64,000 bases of DNA, taken from positions 4,892,001 through 4,956,000 of the forward strand of contig NZ_CP136520.1 of the NCBI RefSeq assembly GCF_032813545.1. Direction: 5' to 3'. Shown in pieces: positions 43,315-52,513 of this stretch. How positions within the stretch are numbered: the first letter of the stretch is position 1; every line of letters begins with the position of its first letter. The notes beneath the pieces were generated by a model that was given only the letters and a program-made list of their open reading frames with translations, did not search any database and was not told the DNA's origin. The position numbers and the translations under genes were made by a program. This DNA is from Nodosilinea sp. E11 (GTDB lineage: Bacteria > Cyanobacteriota > Cyanobacteriia > Phormidesmidales > Phormidesmidaceae).

Positions 43315-46300
43315 GTGCACATTAAGCGCGTCGAGTTGTCCCACTTCAAATCATTCGGTGGCACGACCCAGGTTCCATTGTTGCCTGGGTTTACGGTTGT
43401 GTCTGGCCCTAACGGCTCGGGCAAGTCAAATATTTTAGATGCGCTGCTGTTTGGCCTGGGGCTGGCCAGCTCTAAAGGCATGCGGGCCGATCGCTTGCCC
43501 GATCTGGTCAACCAAAGCCAGATGAGCCGTCGCACCACTTCAGAAGCTAGCGTCACTGTTACCTTTGACCTCAGCGATGTACCCGCCGATCTTTTGATTG
43601 ACGGCGATGATGACGGGGCTCAGGCGAATGGGGGGCACAACCGGGCTGTGGGCCAACCTCTCAATGGTCAGGCTGCTAGCGCCAATGGCCATAGCGCCAA
43701 TGGCAGTACTTCTCCGGCTACTTCGGCGACAGGGTCTGCATCGGTTGTGCTGCTGCCGGTGGGTCGCGAGTGGAGTGTAACTCGGCGGCTGCGGGTGACT
43801 AGCCAGGGCACTTACACCTCTAATTACTACATCAACGGTGAGCCCTGCACCCTCAACCAGCTCCACGAGCAGTTGCAGAAGTTCCACGTCTACCCTGAGG
43901 GCTACAACGTGGTGCTCCAGGGGGATGTCACCAGCATTATCTCGATGAACTCCCGCGAACGGCGAGAGATTATTGATGAGTTGGCTGGAGTAGCGGCCTT
44001 TGACCGAAAAATTAACCAGGCCCGAGGCAAGCTAGAGGCCGTGCGCGATCATGAAGATCGCTTTCGTATTGTGGAGCGTGAGCTGCAAGCTCAGCTAGAA
44101 CGTCTGGCCCAAGATCGACAAAAGGCCGAGAAGTACAAACGCCTCAAGGAAACCTTTCAGGCCAAGAGCCAGTGGGAGGCGGTGCTGCTGTGGCAGAGTC
44201 AGCAGCGGGCGATCGCGGCCTTGCACCAAACCTTAGAGCAGGGCGAGGCCAAGTCGGCCCAGCTGGCCCAAACTATTACCCAGGGCCAGGGGGCGATCGC
44301 CACCCTAGAGGCCGAGCTAGCCACTCTCAACGCTCACATTCGCGCCCTGGGCGAAGACGAACACCTGGCTTTGCAAGCTCAGGTGGCTACCCACGAGGCT
44401 GAGCTGCGCCAGCTCCAGCGTCAGGAGCAAGAAAACCGCGCCGCCACCCACCAGGCCGCCGCCCAGCGCCGTGATCTGGAGCTGGGCCGCCAGCAGCAGC
44501 AGCGCGATTTAGCTGAGGTGAGCCAGACGATTGAGTCTGTGACGACCGGCGATCTGGTGGCGCTCACCGAGGCCAAAAACCAGGTGCAGCAGGCCCTCGA
44601 AGAACGTCGCCAGGCCACTCTGGCCATTGCCTCTGAGTCGCAAACCAGCATTCAGCAGCAGACCCAGCTGCGTCAGGCGATCGAAACCCTGCGCCGCGAC
44701 ATCGACCCCCAGCGGGCCGAGCAAATTCGGTTGCAAGAGCGTTTGCGTCAGCTAGAGCAGCAGATCGAATCTCTGGGTGAGCAGCGGGCCACCTTTGAAA
44801 CTACCCCCGCCGAGGCCAAAGAGTCGGCCTCGGCCCCGCAGTTGGCGGCCGCTGAGAGCGCAATTCAAGCGATCGCCAGTAAAATTGCGGCGGCTGAGGC
44901 CGAACTGTCGGTGCAGCGCGACACTCAAACTCGTCTATTAAAAGAGCAACGCGACAAACAGCGCGAACTCGACAAGCTCGAAGCTCAGACCCAGGCTTTA
45001 CAAGAGAGCCAGGGCACCCACGCCACCAAGCTACTGCTGGAGAGCGGTATCAGCGGCATCAGCGGGCTGGTAGCTCAACTGGGCAAGGTCGACCCTAAGT
45101 TTCAGCTGGCTCTAGAGATCGCTGCCGGGGCCAGGTTGGGGTATCTGGTGGTTGAAACCGATCAGGTGGCAGCCAAAGGAATTGAGTTTCTTAAGCAGCG
45201 ACGGGCTGGGCGGGCCACCTTCCTGCCCCTCAACAAAATTCGTGCCCCCCGCTTTACCCCCGTGCCCGACTGGAAGCGGCCCGATGGCTTTCTCGACTAC
45301 GCCGTCAATTTGATCGACTGCGATGCTCGCTACCGCGACATTTTTGCTTACACCTTCGGCAGCACCGTGGTGTTTGATAGTCTGGTCTCGGCCCGGCAGT
45401 ATCTGGGCGACTACCGGATTGTCACCCTAGAGGGTGAGATTCTCGAAACCAGTGGGGCGATGACCGGGGGTAATGTGTCGTCGCGATCGGGCAGCCTGCA
45501 CTTTGGCACCGTAGAACCCGCCGAGTCTACCGAGGCCCAGGCGCTACGCCAGCGACTTGGCGACATTGAGGTGATGCTGGAACGCTGCGATCGCGACCTC
45601 AAAACCACCTCCGCCACTGTTCAAGACCTCACCCAACGACTGATTGCCCAGCGGCAGCAGTATCGCGAACTACAGCTCGCCAGCGAGCAGCGGCAGAGCC
45701 AGCAGCAGCAGCAGGCCCAGCAGCGCGCCCAGCTCGAAGCCCAACTCAGCCAACACCAGCAAGAGTTGGTCGCCACCCAAGCCCGCCTTCAAGCATTGGC
45801 CCAATTGCTTCCTGTGCAGGAAGCCGAGATTGCTCGGCAGCAGCAGGCTCTCAGCGACCTAGAGCAGTCTCAGGCCCACAGCGAGTGGCAGACCGCCCAG
45901 GCCGCCGTGGGGCAGCTAGAAGCTCAGCTCAGCGATCGCCAGCAGGCCCTCCAAGCCGCCGAGCGTCGCCTGCAAGATCTGCAAAACCAGCGCCAGCAGC
46001 TCGACCTCGCCCTGACCCAGGGTCAGCAAACCTTGGTTACGCTAGCCCAGCAACAGGGCGATCGCGACCAGCAGCTCACTCAGCTTCAGCAGCAGCAAAC
46101 CACCTTAGCCCATGAAATTGACCAGATCCGTCAGGCCATGGCGGTGCTCGACCAAACCCTGGCTACCGAAAAGGCGGGTCGTGACGACCTAGAGCAGCGC
46201 CTGCGCGCCCAGCGCACCCAAACCCAGCAGCAGGAGTGGGAGCGACAAAAGCTGATCGAAACCCAGCAGGAGCGCCGCCAGCAACTGGCCGAAGCCCAGG

Positions 46301-47025
46301 AACTGTTGGCGGTCCAGGCCGCTGAACTACCCGATCCTCTGCCCGAGATTCCTGCCGAAACCGATCTAGAAGACCTGCGCAAAGAGCTGCGATCGCTCCA
46401 GCGCCGCATGGAGGCCATGGAGCCCGTCAACATGCTGGCCCTCGAAGAATATAACCGCACCGAAGAACGCCTGGGCGAACTCACCCAAAAGCTCACCACC
46501 CTCGAAGAAGAGCGCACCGAGCTGCTGCTCCGCATCGAAACCTTCACCACCCTGCGGCGGCAGGCCTTCACCGAAGCCTACGACGCGGTCAACGAGAACT
46601 TCAAAACCATCTTCGCCGAACTCTCCGACGGCGACGGTCACCTTCAGCTCGAAGACCCCGCAGACCCTTTCAACGGGGGCCTCAACCTGGTAGCCCACCC
46701 CAAGGGCAAGCCCGTGCGGCGGCTCGCCTCAATGTCGGGGGGCGAAAAATCGCTTACCGCCTTGAGCTTTATCTTTGCTCTGCAACGCTACCGGCCCTCC
46801 CCCTTCTATGCCTTTGACGAGGTTGATATGTTCCTCGACGGGGCCAATGTCGAACGGCTATCTCGCATGATCAAGCGTCAGGCTGAGTCAGCTCAATTTA
46901 TCGTCGTCAGCCTGCGCCGACCCATGATCGAATCGGCCCAGCGTACCATTGGCGTCACCCAGGCCCGTGGAGCCTATACCCAGGTGTTGGGCATTGACCT
47001 AGAGACCCAGAGCGCCACGCTTTAG
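43315..47025 (+). CDS. smc: Chromosome segregation SMC protein
   Basis: 1236 residues from a GTG at 43315 (MHIKRVELSHFKSFGG), whose sequence is the standard SMC beginning. It has Walker A GPNGSGKSN at about 31-39. Coiled coils run to about 570, a hinge with glycines follows (about 575-720, GISGISGLVAQLG onward), a second coiled-coil arm runs to about 1070, and the C-terminal head has signature SMSGGEKSLTALSF (about 1138) and Walker B PFYAFDEVDMFLD. SMC organises chromosomes with ScpA/ScpB. Odd: residues about 95-145 of the head are a low-complexity asparagine/glycine/serine-rich insert. A TATAAT at 43275-43280 is a -10 candidate. Confidence 0.96.
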   Translation: MHIKRVELSHFKSFGGTTQVPLLPGFTVVSGPNGSGKSNILDALLFGLGLASSKGMRADRLPDLVNQSQMSRRTTSEASVTVTFDLSDVPADLLIDGDDDGAQANGGHNRAVGQPLNGQAASANGHSANGSTSPATSATGSASVVLLPVGREWSVTRRLRVTSQGTYTSNYYINGEPCTLNQLHEQLQKFHVYPEGYNVVLQGDVTSIISMNSRERREIIDELAGVAAFDRKINQARGKLEAVRDHEDRFRIVERELQAQLERLAQDRQKAEKYKRLKETFQAKSQWEAVLLWQSQQRAIAALHQTLEQGEAKSAQLAQTITQGQGAIATLEAELATLNAHIRALGEDEHLALQAQVATHEAELRQLQRQEQENRAATHQAAAQRRDLELGRQQQQRDLAEVSQTIESVTTGDLVALTEAKNQVQQALEERRQATLAIASESQTSIQQQTQLRQAIETLRRDIDPQRAEQIRLQERLRQLEQQIESLGEQRATFETTPAEAKESASAPQLAAAESAIQAIASKIAAAEAELSVQRDTQTRLLKEQRDKQRELDKLEAQTQALQESQGTHATKLLLESGISGISGLVAQLGKVDPKFQLALEIAAGARLGYLVVETDQVAAKGIEFLKQRRAGRATFLPLNKIRAPRFTPVPDWKRPDGFLDYAVNLIDCDARYRDIFAYTFGSTVVFDSLVSARQYLGDYRIVTLEGEILETSGAMTGGNVSSRSGSLHFGTVEPAESTEAQALRQRLGDIEVMLERCDRDLKTTSATVQDLTQRLIAQRQQYRELQLASEQRQSQQQQQAQQRAQLEAQLSQHQQELVATQARLQALAQLLPVQEAEIARQQQALSDLEQSQAHSEWQTAQAAVGQLEAQLSDRQQALQAAERRLQDLQNQRQQLDLALTQGQQTLVTLAQQQGDRDQQLTQLQQQQTTLAHEIDQIRQAMAVLDQTLATEKAGRDDLEQRLRAQRTQTQQQEWERQKLIETQQERRQQLAEAQELLAVQAAELPDPLPEIPAETDLEDLRKELRSLQRRMEAMEPVNMLALEEYNRTEERLGELTQKLTTLEEERTELLLRIETFTTLRRQAFTEAYDAVNENFKTIFAELSDGDGHLQLEDPADPFNGGLNLVAHPKGKPVRRLASMSGGEKSLTALSFIFALQRYRPSPFYAFDEVDMFLDGANVERLSRMIKRQAESAQFIVVSLRRPMIESAQRTIGVTQARGAYTQVLGIDLETQSATL

Positions 47026-47071
47026 CCCCTCACCCGGCGGCAAGCCTAGCTAGATCAGCCCACCGACTGTC

Positions 47072-47278
47072 TTAGGGGCGATACTTCTCCCGTAAAGCCT
47101 TGAGGCTGGTTCCGGCCACATCAACTTGAATAGTTGCTCCCGGTTGATCGAGGTGCTGAAACTGCTGGTAAGCCTCAGCAGCGCTGGAGTGTACCGAACG
47201 TACTCGCTCCCCCTGAACCCCAACATCACAATAAATCCATCCTGTCCGAAACGGGCAAGCATAAATACGAACGTCCAT
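47072..47278 (-). CDS. Small hypothetical protein
   Basis: 68 residues (MDVRIYACPFRTGWIYCDVG...ALREKYRP). It has a regular beta-beta-alpha-beta pattern, one Cys pair and acidic/aromatic composition, and looks like a real domain. The alternative overlapping frame at 47050-47262 has less protein-like composition and is left out. No family is recognised and no ribosome-binding site is clear. It lies 46 bp after the convergent smc stop. Confidence 0.5.
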   Translation of the reverse strand: MDVRIYACPFRTGWIYCDVGVQGERVRSVHSSAAEAYQQFQHLDQPGATIQVDVAGTSLKALREKYRP

Positions 47279-47635
47279 GCTGCTAGATCACTCCGCTAAG
47301 GAAAGCATCACTAACGAATACATCAGTGGCGCTCAGCCCATTTACGGATCAAACCCATTGCGATCGCCGGCAGATATCCATGTTCCTCCGTCTGTCAGCT
47401 CTGCTTTATCCCTGTTTAATCATCACGTTTAGCATCACCCTGCCCAGCAAAAACATCGAGCCCCTAGACTCGCGGTCTTTGTCTGGCAGTTCGGTCTTCC
47501 CTCCTGTAGAATTAGACGATTCTAGTTAAGATAGCTATTCAGGTTAAGGTACCGGTTTACCGTGGGTAACGCGGTTTGCTAAACGCCTGGGCTGCACCAG
47601 CACTCTGTTGTCTCGGTCCACGAGATAGATTAAAC
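47279..47635. other. Spacer upstream of the PRC-barrel gene
   Basis: 357 bp. The only open frame on the plus strand (47326-47529) has poor composition and no ribosome-binding site, so I reject it as a gene. The region probably holds the promoter of the PRC-barrel gene; no strong motif is seen. Confidence 0.4.
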
Positions 47636-48559
47636 ATGACCTTAGACAAATATCGTCTCCGTTCAGACTTCTTAGGCACCCAGGTAATTACTCGCAACTC
47701 TGGCCAACGGCTAGGAGTTGTCAGTCAGGTTTGGGTTGACGTAGACCAACGAGAAGTTGTGGCCATTGGCCTACGAGAAAATATTATGTCTGGGCTGGTT
47801 TCAAGCACTCAACAGGTGATGGCCCTCACCAACATTCGTCAAATTGGCGACGTCATTTTAGTCGATGACGAAGCCGCCCTCGACGACGAAATGAGCGTCG
47901 CCGCCTACAGCACCCTGGTCAACTGCGAAGTCATTACCGAAACCGGAGAACCCCTCGGTCGAGTGCGCGGGTTTAAGTTTGACGTTACCAATGGCCGCAT
48001 CGAAACCATTGTGATCGCCTCTTTTGGTTTGCCACAAATTCCTGACCAGGTGATTAGTACCTACGAGCTCTCCATCGATGAAGTGGTCAGCAGTGGCCCC
48101 GATCGCCTAATTGTGTTTGAAGGCGCTGAAGAAAAAATGGTACAGCTCAGCGTTGGCCTGCTCGAACGTTTGGGCATTGGCAGCGCCCCGTGGGATCGCA
48201 ACGACGATAGCGAATACATCATGCCGGTGTCGACGGCCAACCAGTTGCCCTCAGGGGTGCAGGTGCCCGCCGAGTTTTCTAAGGCCCGCCCCGCCGCTGC
48301 TGAAGAGCGCTGGAGCGACGACGACTGGGGTGAACCCGAGCGCATTGAAGAACCTCTCCAAGCGCAGCAACCCGCCGAGCGCTACCAGGCCGCCACCATG
48401 GATGAGCCCAGCAGCTACAAAGCCTACGACGCCGACTTCCAAGATGTCACCGAAGACGTTTGGACAGAGGAAGACGAAGGGGATCCCTACGAAGCCAAAC
48501 CGCTCAACATTCCTCAAAAGAAAAAAGTCACCGAATACGAAGAAGAGCTGGACTACTAG
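47636..48559 (+). CDS. PRC-barrel domain protein with acidic C-terminal tail
   Basis: The ATG at 47636 (MTLDKYRLRSDFLGTQVITR) starts a 307-residue product. Two PRC-barrel repeats follow: SGQRLGVVSQVWVDVDQREV and, at about 100, TETGEPLGRVRGFKFDVTNG. The last 100 residues are acidic and disordered (ERWSDDDWGEPERIEEP, EDVWTEEDEGDPYEAKPLN), ending VTEYEEELDY. PRC barrels occur in RimM and in photosynthetic reaction-centre H subunits; here they are likely a thylakoid- or ribosome-associated scaffold. The role is unknown. The RraA-like gene follows 15 bp later, so the two are probably an operon. Confidence 0.85.
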   Translation: MTLDKYRLRSDFLGTQVITRNSGQRLGVVSQVWVDVDQREVVAIGLRENIMSGLVSSTQQVMALTNIRQIGDVILVDDEAALDDEMSVAAYSTLVNCEVITETGEPLGRVRGFKFDVTNGRIETIVIASFGLPQIPDQVISTYELSIDEVVSSGPDRLIVFEGAEEKMVQLSVGLLERLGIGSAPWDRNDDSEYIMPVSTANQLPSGVQVPAEFSKARPAAAEERWSDDDWGEPERIEEPLQAQQPAERYQAATMDEPSSYKAYDADFQDVTEDVWTEEDEGDPYEAKPLNIPQKKKVTEYEEELDY

Positions 48560-48574
48560 AGACACACTACTGCG

Positions 48575-49204
48575 GTGAACACCCCCTCCAAATTTGCGGC
48601 CTGCTCTCCTACTGCCTACGCCGATGTTCTGGGGCCGCAGTACTGTATGGATATCGGCTTGCGAACCCTTTGGCCCCGCCCGCCCCGGTTGGCTGGCCCA
48701 GCCTATACCGTCTGTTGCCCAGCCGCAGACAACCTAATGCTCCATGCCGCCATTTACCGAGCTGCACCGGGGGATGTGATCGTGGTGAAAGCCGGCGATG
48801 TCAACTATGCCATGGCGGGGGGCAATGTCTGTGCGATCGCCCAACAGCGCGGCATCGCTGGCCTGGTTGTCGATGGCGTGATTCGCGATCTGGCCGAAGT
48901 TAGGGAAGCCCAGTTTCCAGTGTTTGCCCGTGGGGTAATGCCGGTGCCCGGTCAGAAAAAGCAGCTAGGCACCCTAAACCAGCCTATTGTCTGTGGCGGT
49001 GTACAGGTCAACCCTGGGGATATTGTCGTGGCCGATGAAGAGGGCATTATCGTGATTCCATCGGCCCAGCAAGAAGCGACCTGGCGGGCCGCTCAGCAGC
49101 GTACGGCCCAAGATGAGGCCCAGTCACTGGCCGATTGGGCCGTCAACCATCGCGCCAAAGTTGAGCAAGCCTTGCAGTCTTTGGGCTTTATAGACGAGCG
49201 CTAA
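48575..49204 (+). CDS. RraA-like family protein
   Basis: 209 residues from a GTG at 48575. The fold signature LMLHAAIYRAAPGDVIVVKA, CAIAQQRGIAGLVVDGVIRD and ADEEGIIVIPSAQQEA is that of the RraA/4-hydroxy-4-methyl-2-oxoglutarate aldolase family. The GVIRD motif carries the conserved Arg-Asp pair that in aldolase members binds substrate and metal, so a divalent-metal aldolase or lyase is possible; RraA proper instead inhibits RNase E. The two cannot be told apart here. It follows the PRC-barrel gene by 15 bp. Confidence 0.85.
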   Translation: MNTPSKFAACSPTAYADVLGPQYCMDIGLRTLWPRPPRLAGPAYTVCCPAADNLMLHAAIYRAAPGDVIVVKAGDVNYAMAGGNVCAIAQQRGIAGLVVDGVIRDLAEVREAQFPVFARGVMPVPGQKKQLGTLNQPIVCGGVQVNPGDIVVADEEGIIVIPSAQQEATWRAAQQRTAQDEAQSLADWAVNHRAKVEQALQSLGFIDER

Positions 49205-49248
49205 ATGCCGTCCTGCCTCGATCACAAATAATCCAAATTCAAGACATC

Positions 49249-49509
49249 TTAGACCGCGTCTTTGCGCTTAACGGCCCAGAAAATACCCGCTTGACCTGGG
49301 GCTCGCAGCTTGCAGGCGGGGCACTCACAGGTTGCACCGCCATCCACCAGCGTGAGATATTTGATTTCTGCCTGAATAGAGATTTCGCTAATGGGCAGCC
49401 CCAGCATTTTCTTGATGTGGGACTCGACAGGGCGGCAAGCGCGGCGGGCAAAGCCCTGCCCTGCTCGTTCAGAGTAAATGAGATAATCCGAAAGCCAAGT
49501 GTCATTCAT
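49249..49509 (-). CDS. Small hypothetical protein with a Cys-rich C-terminus
   Basis: The ATG at 49509 (MNDTWLSDYLIYSERAGQGF) starts an 86-residue product. It has a basic middle (RRACRPVESHIKKMLG), then EIKYLTLVDGGATCECPACK, where CECPAC could bind zinc, and ends GIFWAVKRKDAV. Composition and motif look protein-like, but I recognise no family. It lies convergent with the RraA-like gene 45 bp away. Confidence 0.5.
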   Translation of the reverse strand: MNDTWLSDYLIYSERAGQGFARRACRPVESHIKKMLGLPISEISIQAEIKYLTLVDGGATCECPACKLRAPGQAGIFWAVKRKDAV

Positions 49510-50661
49510 AGATATAACTCTATCGAGCAACTTAGCATCTACCTAAAGCAGTCTATAGAAATTATGTCTTTAGATGGATGTCAATCTATCATGCCCTCAG
49601 TCGCAGTTTTTTGCACTTCGAGGGGGCCACTTCTTTTAAAGAGTCGAAGCAGCCCGTATGAAGCCCTTGTGGTATCCCTTAATCAATGGCCGCCAGATGG
49701 CAGGCCAATTAACCCCCGCGCGTGGCTGGCGTCGGTAGGGTAACTCATGCTGAATCCTGTTTGGTTAACCCCCGATGCACAGGGCGCTGCTATGCGCCCC
49801 TACCTACGGTTTGGCCTTCTGGAATCGGGGTTATGCAATTCGGATTTGATATTAATCGGGCGGTGCGATCGCCCCTAGGTAGGCCTGCAACGGCTAGATA
49901 AGAGTTTGGCTGAGGGTATCTGGCTTACTATTTCCTGGCTGACGCAGCCCACGTTGCTGCTCCTAGGGGGGCCAAGGATCAGATCAAAAAAAAGAGCCGA
50001 CCGGTAGTCAGCTCCACTTTCAGCTACTCAAGGAGATTTTCAACCAAACAAGGCAATTTATACAGATCAAAACGAGAGCGGCGTTTCTATCCAAACGGGG
50101 AGATAACGTCACAACGTTGCACCATTGTCACGGTACTGGCTCAATGCCACAGCTTCAAAGGCTACAGAATTGCAGAAATACTACGAAATTAGCAACGGCT
50201 CAAACCTGAGATTGCCCAGTCGGGGTATCTGGCGATCGCTGGCCTCTAATGTAAGGCATTGGTTAAGGCGCGGGGGCTGGGGCAAGCGCCTAGAGCCGAC
50301 ATCGACCTTCAACTCGCGGGTGCAAGCAATCGTTATTCCTGTTTCTCTCCCCTGACGAGTAAGTCAGTAGGGTCGCGGAGATGAGCCAGCCCACCGCCCC
50401 ATCATCAGCAACGACTACGCTGCCTAAAATTCCTTACCTGGGGTGGATTCCTGTTCTAGTAAGGTCAGAGAATCTTAGGTTTTCGACCGCTCACCTAAAG
50501 AAAACCTTTGGGAGCATGGCCAGATTGAAAAAGTTGTTTAGGCTGTTGACAGTTTTGATGTCAGTGGTCTTACTAATCACGTCGCATTGACTTGCCCACC
50601 CCATAGTTTTTCCTAGAATTTCGCAGCTGACTTTCGACTGAACCGTTACCGAGAAATTGAT
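49510..50661. other. Long spacer before gnd with no convincing gene
   Basis: About 1.15 kb. It contains an imperfect inverted repeat, TAACCCCCGAT (49765) with ATCGGGGTTA (49824), and a run of A's followed by GAGCCGACC at about 49987. Two plus-strand frames, 50125-50355 (ending RRGGWGKRLEPTSTFNSRVQ onward) and 50381-50590, are open but start codons and ribosome-binding sites are poor; I do not call them. TTGACA (50546-50551) and TACTAA (50571-50576) at 19-bp spacing may be the gnd promoter. Confidence 0.45.
50546..50576 (+). promoter_or_regulatory. Putative gnd promoter
   Basis: TTGACA (50546-50551), 19-bp spacer, TACTAA (50571-50576), about 85 bp before the gnd ATG. The -35 box is perfect; the spacing and -10 box are imperfect. 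Confidence 0.35.
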
Positions 50662-52086
50662 ATGGCACAGAGTTTTGGTGTAATTGGCCTCGCTGTTATG
50701 GGCGAGAATCTGGCCCTCAACGTTGAGAGCAAAGGCTTTCCGGTGGCCGTGTACAACCGCACCGCCGCCGTGACTGAGAAATTTATGGCTACTCGCGCCC
50801 AGGGCAAAAACGTAAAAGCCGCCTATAGCCTTGAAGAATTTGTTCAATCCCTGGAGCGACCCCGACGCATTTTGGTCATGGTAAAGGCGGGTGGCCCTGT
50901 GGATGCGGTGATCGACCAGCTGCGCCCGCTGCTGGATGACGGCGACATGATCATGGACGGCGGCAACTCCCTCTACGAAGATACTGAGCGCCGCACCAAA
51001 GACCTAGAATCTACTGGCCTGCGGTTTATCGGCATGGGGGTAAGCGGCGGCGAAGAGGGCGCGCTGCTCGGCCCCAGCCTAATGCCCGGTGGCACTCGTG
51101 CCGCCTACGACTCGATCGAGCCCATTGTCAAAAAAATCGCCGCCCAGGTGGATGACGGCCCCTGTGTCACCTACATTGGCCCGCGCGGTGCAGGCCACTA
51201 CGTCAAAATGGTGCACAACGGCATTGAGTACGGCGATATGCAGCTAATCGCCGAGGCCTACGATCTGATGAAGAGCGTGCTCGGCCTCAACCACAACCAG
51301 CTGTTTGATGTATTTAGCGAATGGAATCTCACCGACGAGCTGAATTCATTTTTGATTGAAATCACCGCCGATATTTTCACCAATATTGACAGTGACACCA
51401 ACACGCCTTTGGTTGAGTTGATCATGGATGCGGCGGGCCAGAAGGGCACCGGACGCTGGACGGTGATGAGCGCTCTGGAACTGGGCGTGGGCATTCCCAC
51501 CATTACGGCGGCGGTGAATGCGCGGATTATGTCATCCATCAAAGAGGAGCGGGTAGCGGCGTCTAAGGAACTCGATGGCCCAGTGGTTAACTTTGACGGC
51601 GATGTCAAAGCGATGGTGAACAAGATTCGCGACGCGCTGTACTGCTCAAAGATTTGCTCCTATGCCCAGGGTATGGCGTTGATTGGCGCGGCCTCGAAGC
51701 ACTACGAGTATGACGTCAACCTGGGTGAAACCGCCCGGATTTGGAAGGGGGGCTGCATTATTCGTGCTGGCTTCTTGAACAAGATTAAGCACGCCTACGA
51801 CGAAAACCCTAGTCTGCCCAACCTGCTGCTGGCTCCTGAGTTTAAGCAGACGATTCTCGATCGCCAGACTGCCTGGCGCGAAGTGATCGCGATGGCGGCG
51901 ACCTTTGGCATTCCGGTACCGGCGTTTAGCGCCTCGCTCGATTACTTTGACAGCTACCGGCGCGATCGCCTGCCGCAAAATCTGACCCAGGCTCAGCGTG
52001 ACTACTTTGGAGCCCACACCTATGTGCGGGTCGATAAGGAGGGCACGTTCCACACCGAGTGGCAAAAGGCTCCGGCGCGGGTGTAA
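50662..52086 (+). CDS. gnd: 6-phosphogluconate dehydrogenase, decarboxylating
   Basis: 474 residues. It oxidises and decarboxylates 6-phosphogluconate to ribulose-5-phosphate, yielding NADPH in the oxidative pentose phosphate pathway, the main dark source of reductant in cyanobacteria. It has the N-terminal nucleotide site VIGLAVMGENLALNVESKGF with VYNRT, the catalytic-lysine region GAGHYVKMVHNGIEYGDMQ, DAAGQKGTGRWTVMSALELG, and the C-terminal segment RDYFGAHTYVRVDKEGTFHT. The start at 50662 is standard for the family. A strong terminator follows. Confidence 0.97.
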   Translation: MAQSFGVIGLAVMGENLALNVESKGFPVAVYNRTAAVTEKFMATRAQGKNVKAAYSLEEFVQSLERPRRILVMVKAGGPVDAVIDQLRPLLDDGDMIMDGGNSLYEDTERRTKDLESTGLRFIGMGVSGGEEGALLGPSLMPGGTRAAYDSIEPIVKKIAAQVDDGPCVTYIGPRGAGHYVKMVHNGIEYGDMQLIAEAYDLMKSVLGLNHNQLFDVFSEWNLTDELNSFLIEITADIFTNIDSDTNTPLVELIMDAAGQKGTGRWTVMSALELGVGIPTITAAVNARIMSSIKEERVAASKELDGPVVNFDGDVKAMVNKIRDALYCSKICSYAQGMALIGAASKHYEYDVNLGETARIWKGGCIIRAGFLNKIKHAYDENPSLPNLLLAPEFKQTILDRQTAWREVIAMAATFGIPVPAFSASLDYFDSYRRDRLPQNLTQAQRDYFGAHTYVRVDKEGTFHTEWQKAPARV

Positions 52087-52122
52087 ACGTTCCCTGAGTT
52101 AAAAACCTCACTACACAACATT

Positions 52123-52156
52123 GCCGTCGATCCCGTGGGGTCGGCGGCTTTTTTTT
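52123..52156 (+). terminator. Intrinsic terminator of gnd
   Basis: A GC-rich stem with arms GCCGTCGATCCC (52123-52134) and GGGGTCGGCGGC (52137-52148) including one bulge, followed by eight T's (52149-52156). It lies 37 bp after the gnd stop. Confidence 0.93.
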
Positions 52157-52513
52157 GCCTGTAGTATCAGTCCACGTAGGGTGGGCATTGCCCACCGTCA
52201 GGGTTACGGCCCTACAACACAGCACGCCTACTGTGATTAGGGGGTGTAGGTTAGCGATCGCGGCGCACAATTGAGGTTATAAGCCAGATCTACTGCTGGG
52301 GGCATTTCGCAGCCCCCAGACCCCTTCGACAAGGACGTTCCGTCGTCCTTGACCTCACGGAAAGGATGGGTTGATCATCGGTTTAAACCTTGGTTCTGCC
52401 CATTGACCTGTGGGCGACTTCGGTGGGCTTTAGCGGCTCGTAGGGTGCATCCGCGCAGCGATGCACCGCCAAACATTCTTTATAGTAGAGACATCTTCTC
52501 ACGCAAGGATTCT
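52157..52513. repeat. Cluster of inverted repeats between gnd and the GST gene
   Basis: 357 bp with no gene but four hairpin-forming dyads in a row: GGTGGGC-ATT-GCCCACC (52180-52196), CTGGGGGC-N8-GCCCCCAG (52296-52319), CAAGGACG-N6-CGTCCTTG (52330-52351) and GGTGCATC-N8-GATGCACC (52444-52467). The first is also found at 39299. TATAGT at 52481 is a -10 candidate for the next gene. Confidence 0.7.

Noticed and set aside
47050..47262. A 70-codon minus-strand frame overlapping the hypothetical gene at 47072-47278
   Set aside because: Less protein-like than the alternative frame; only one can be real.
47326..47529. A 67-codon plus-strand frame
   Set aside because: No ribosome-binding site, random composition; more likely promoter spacer.
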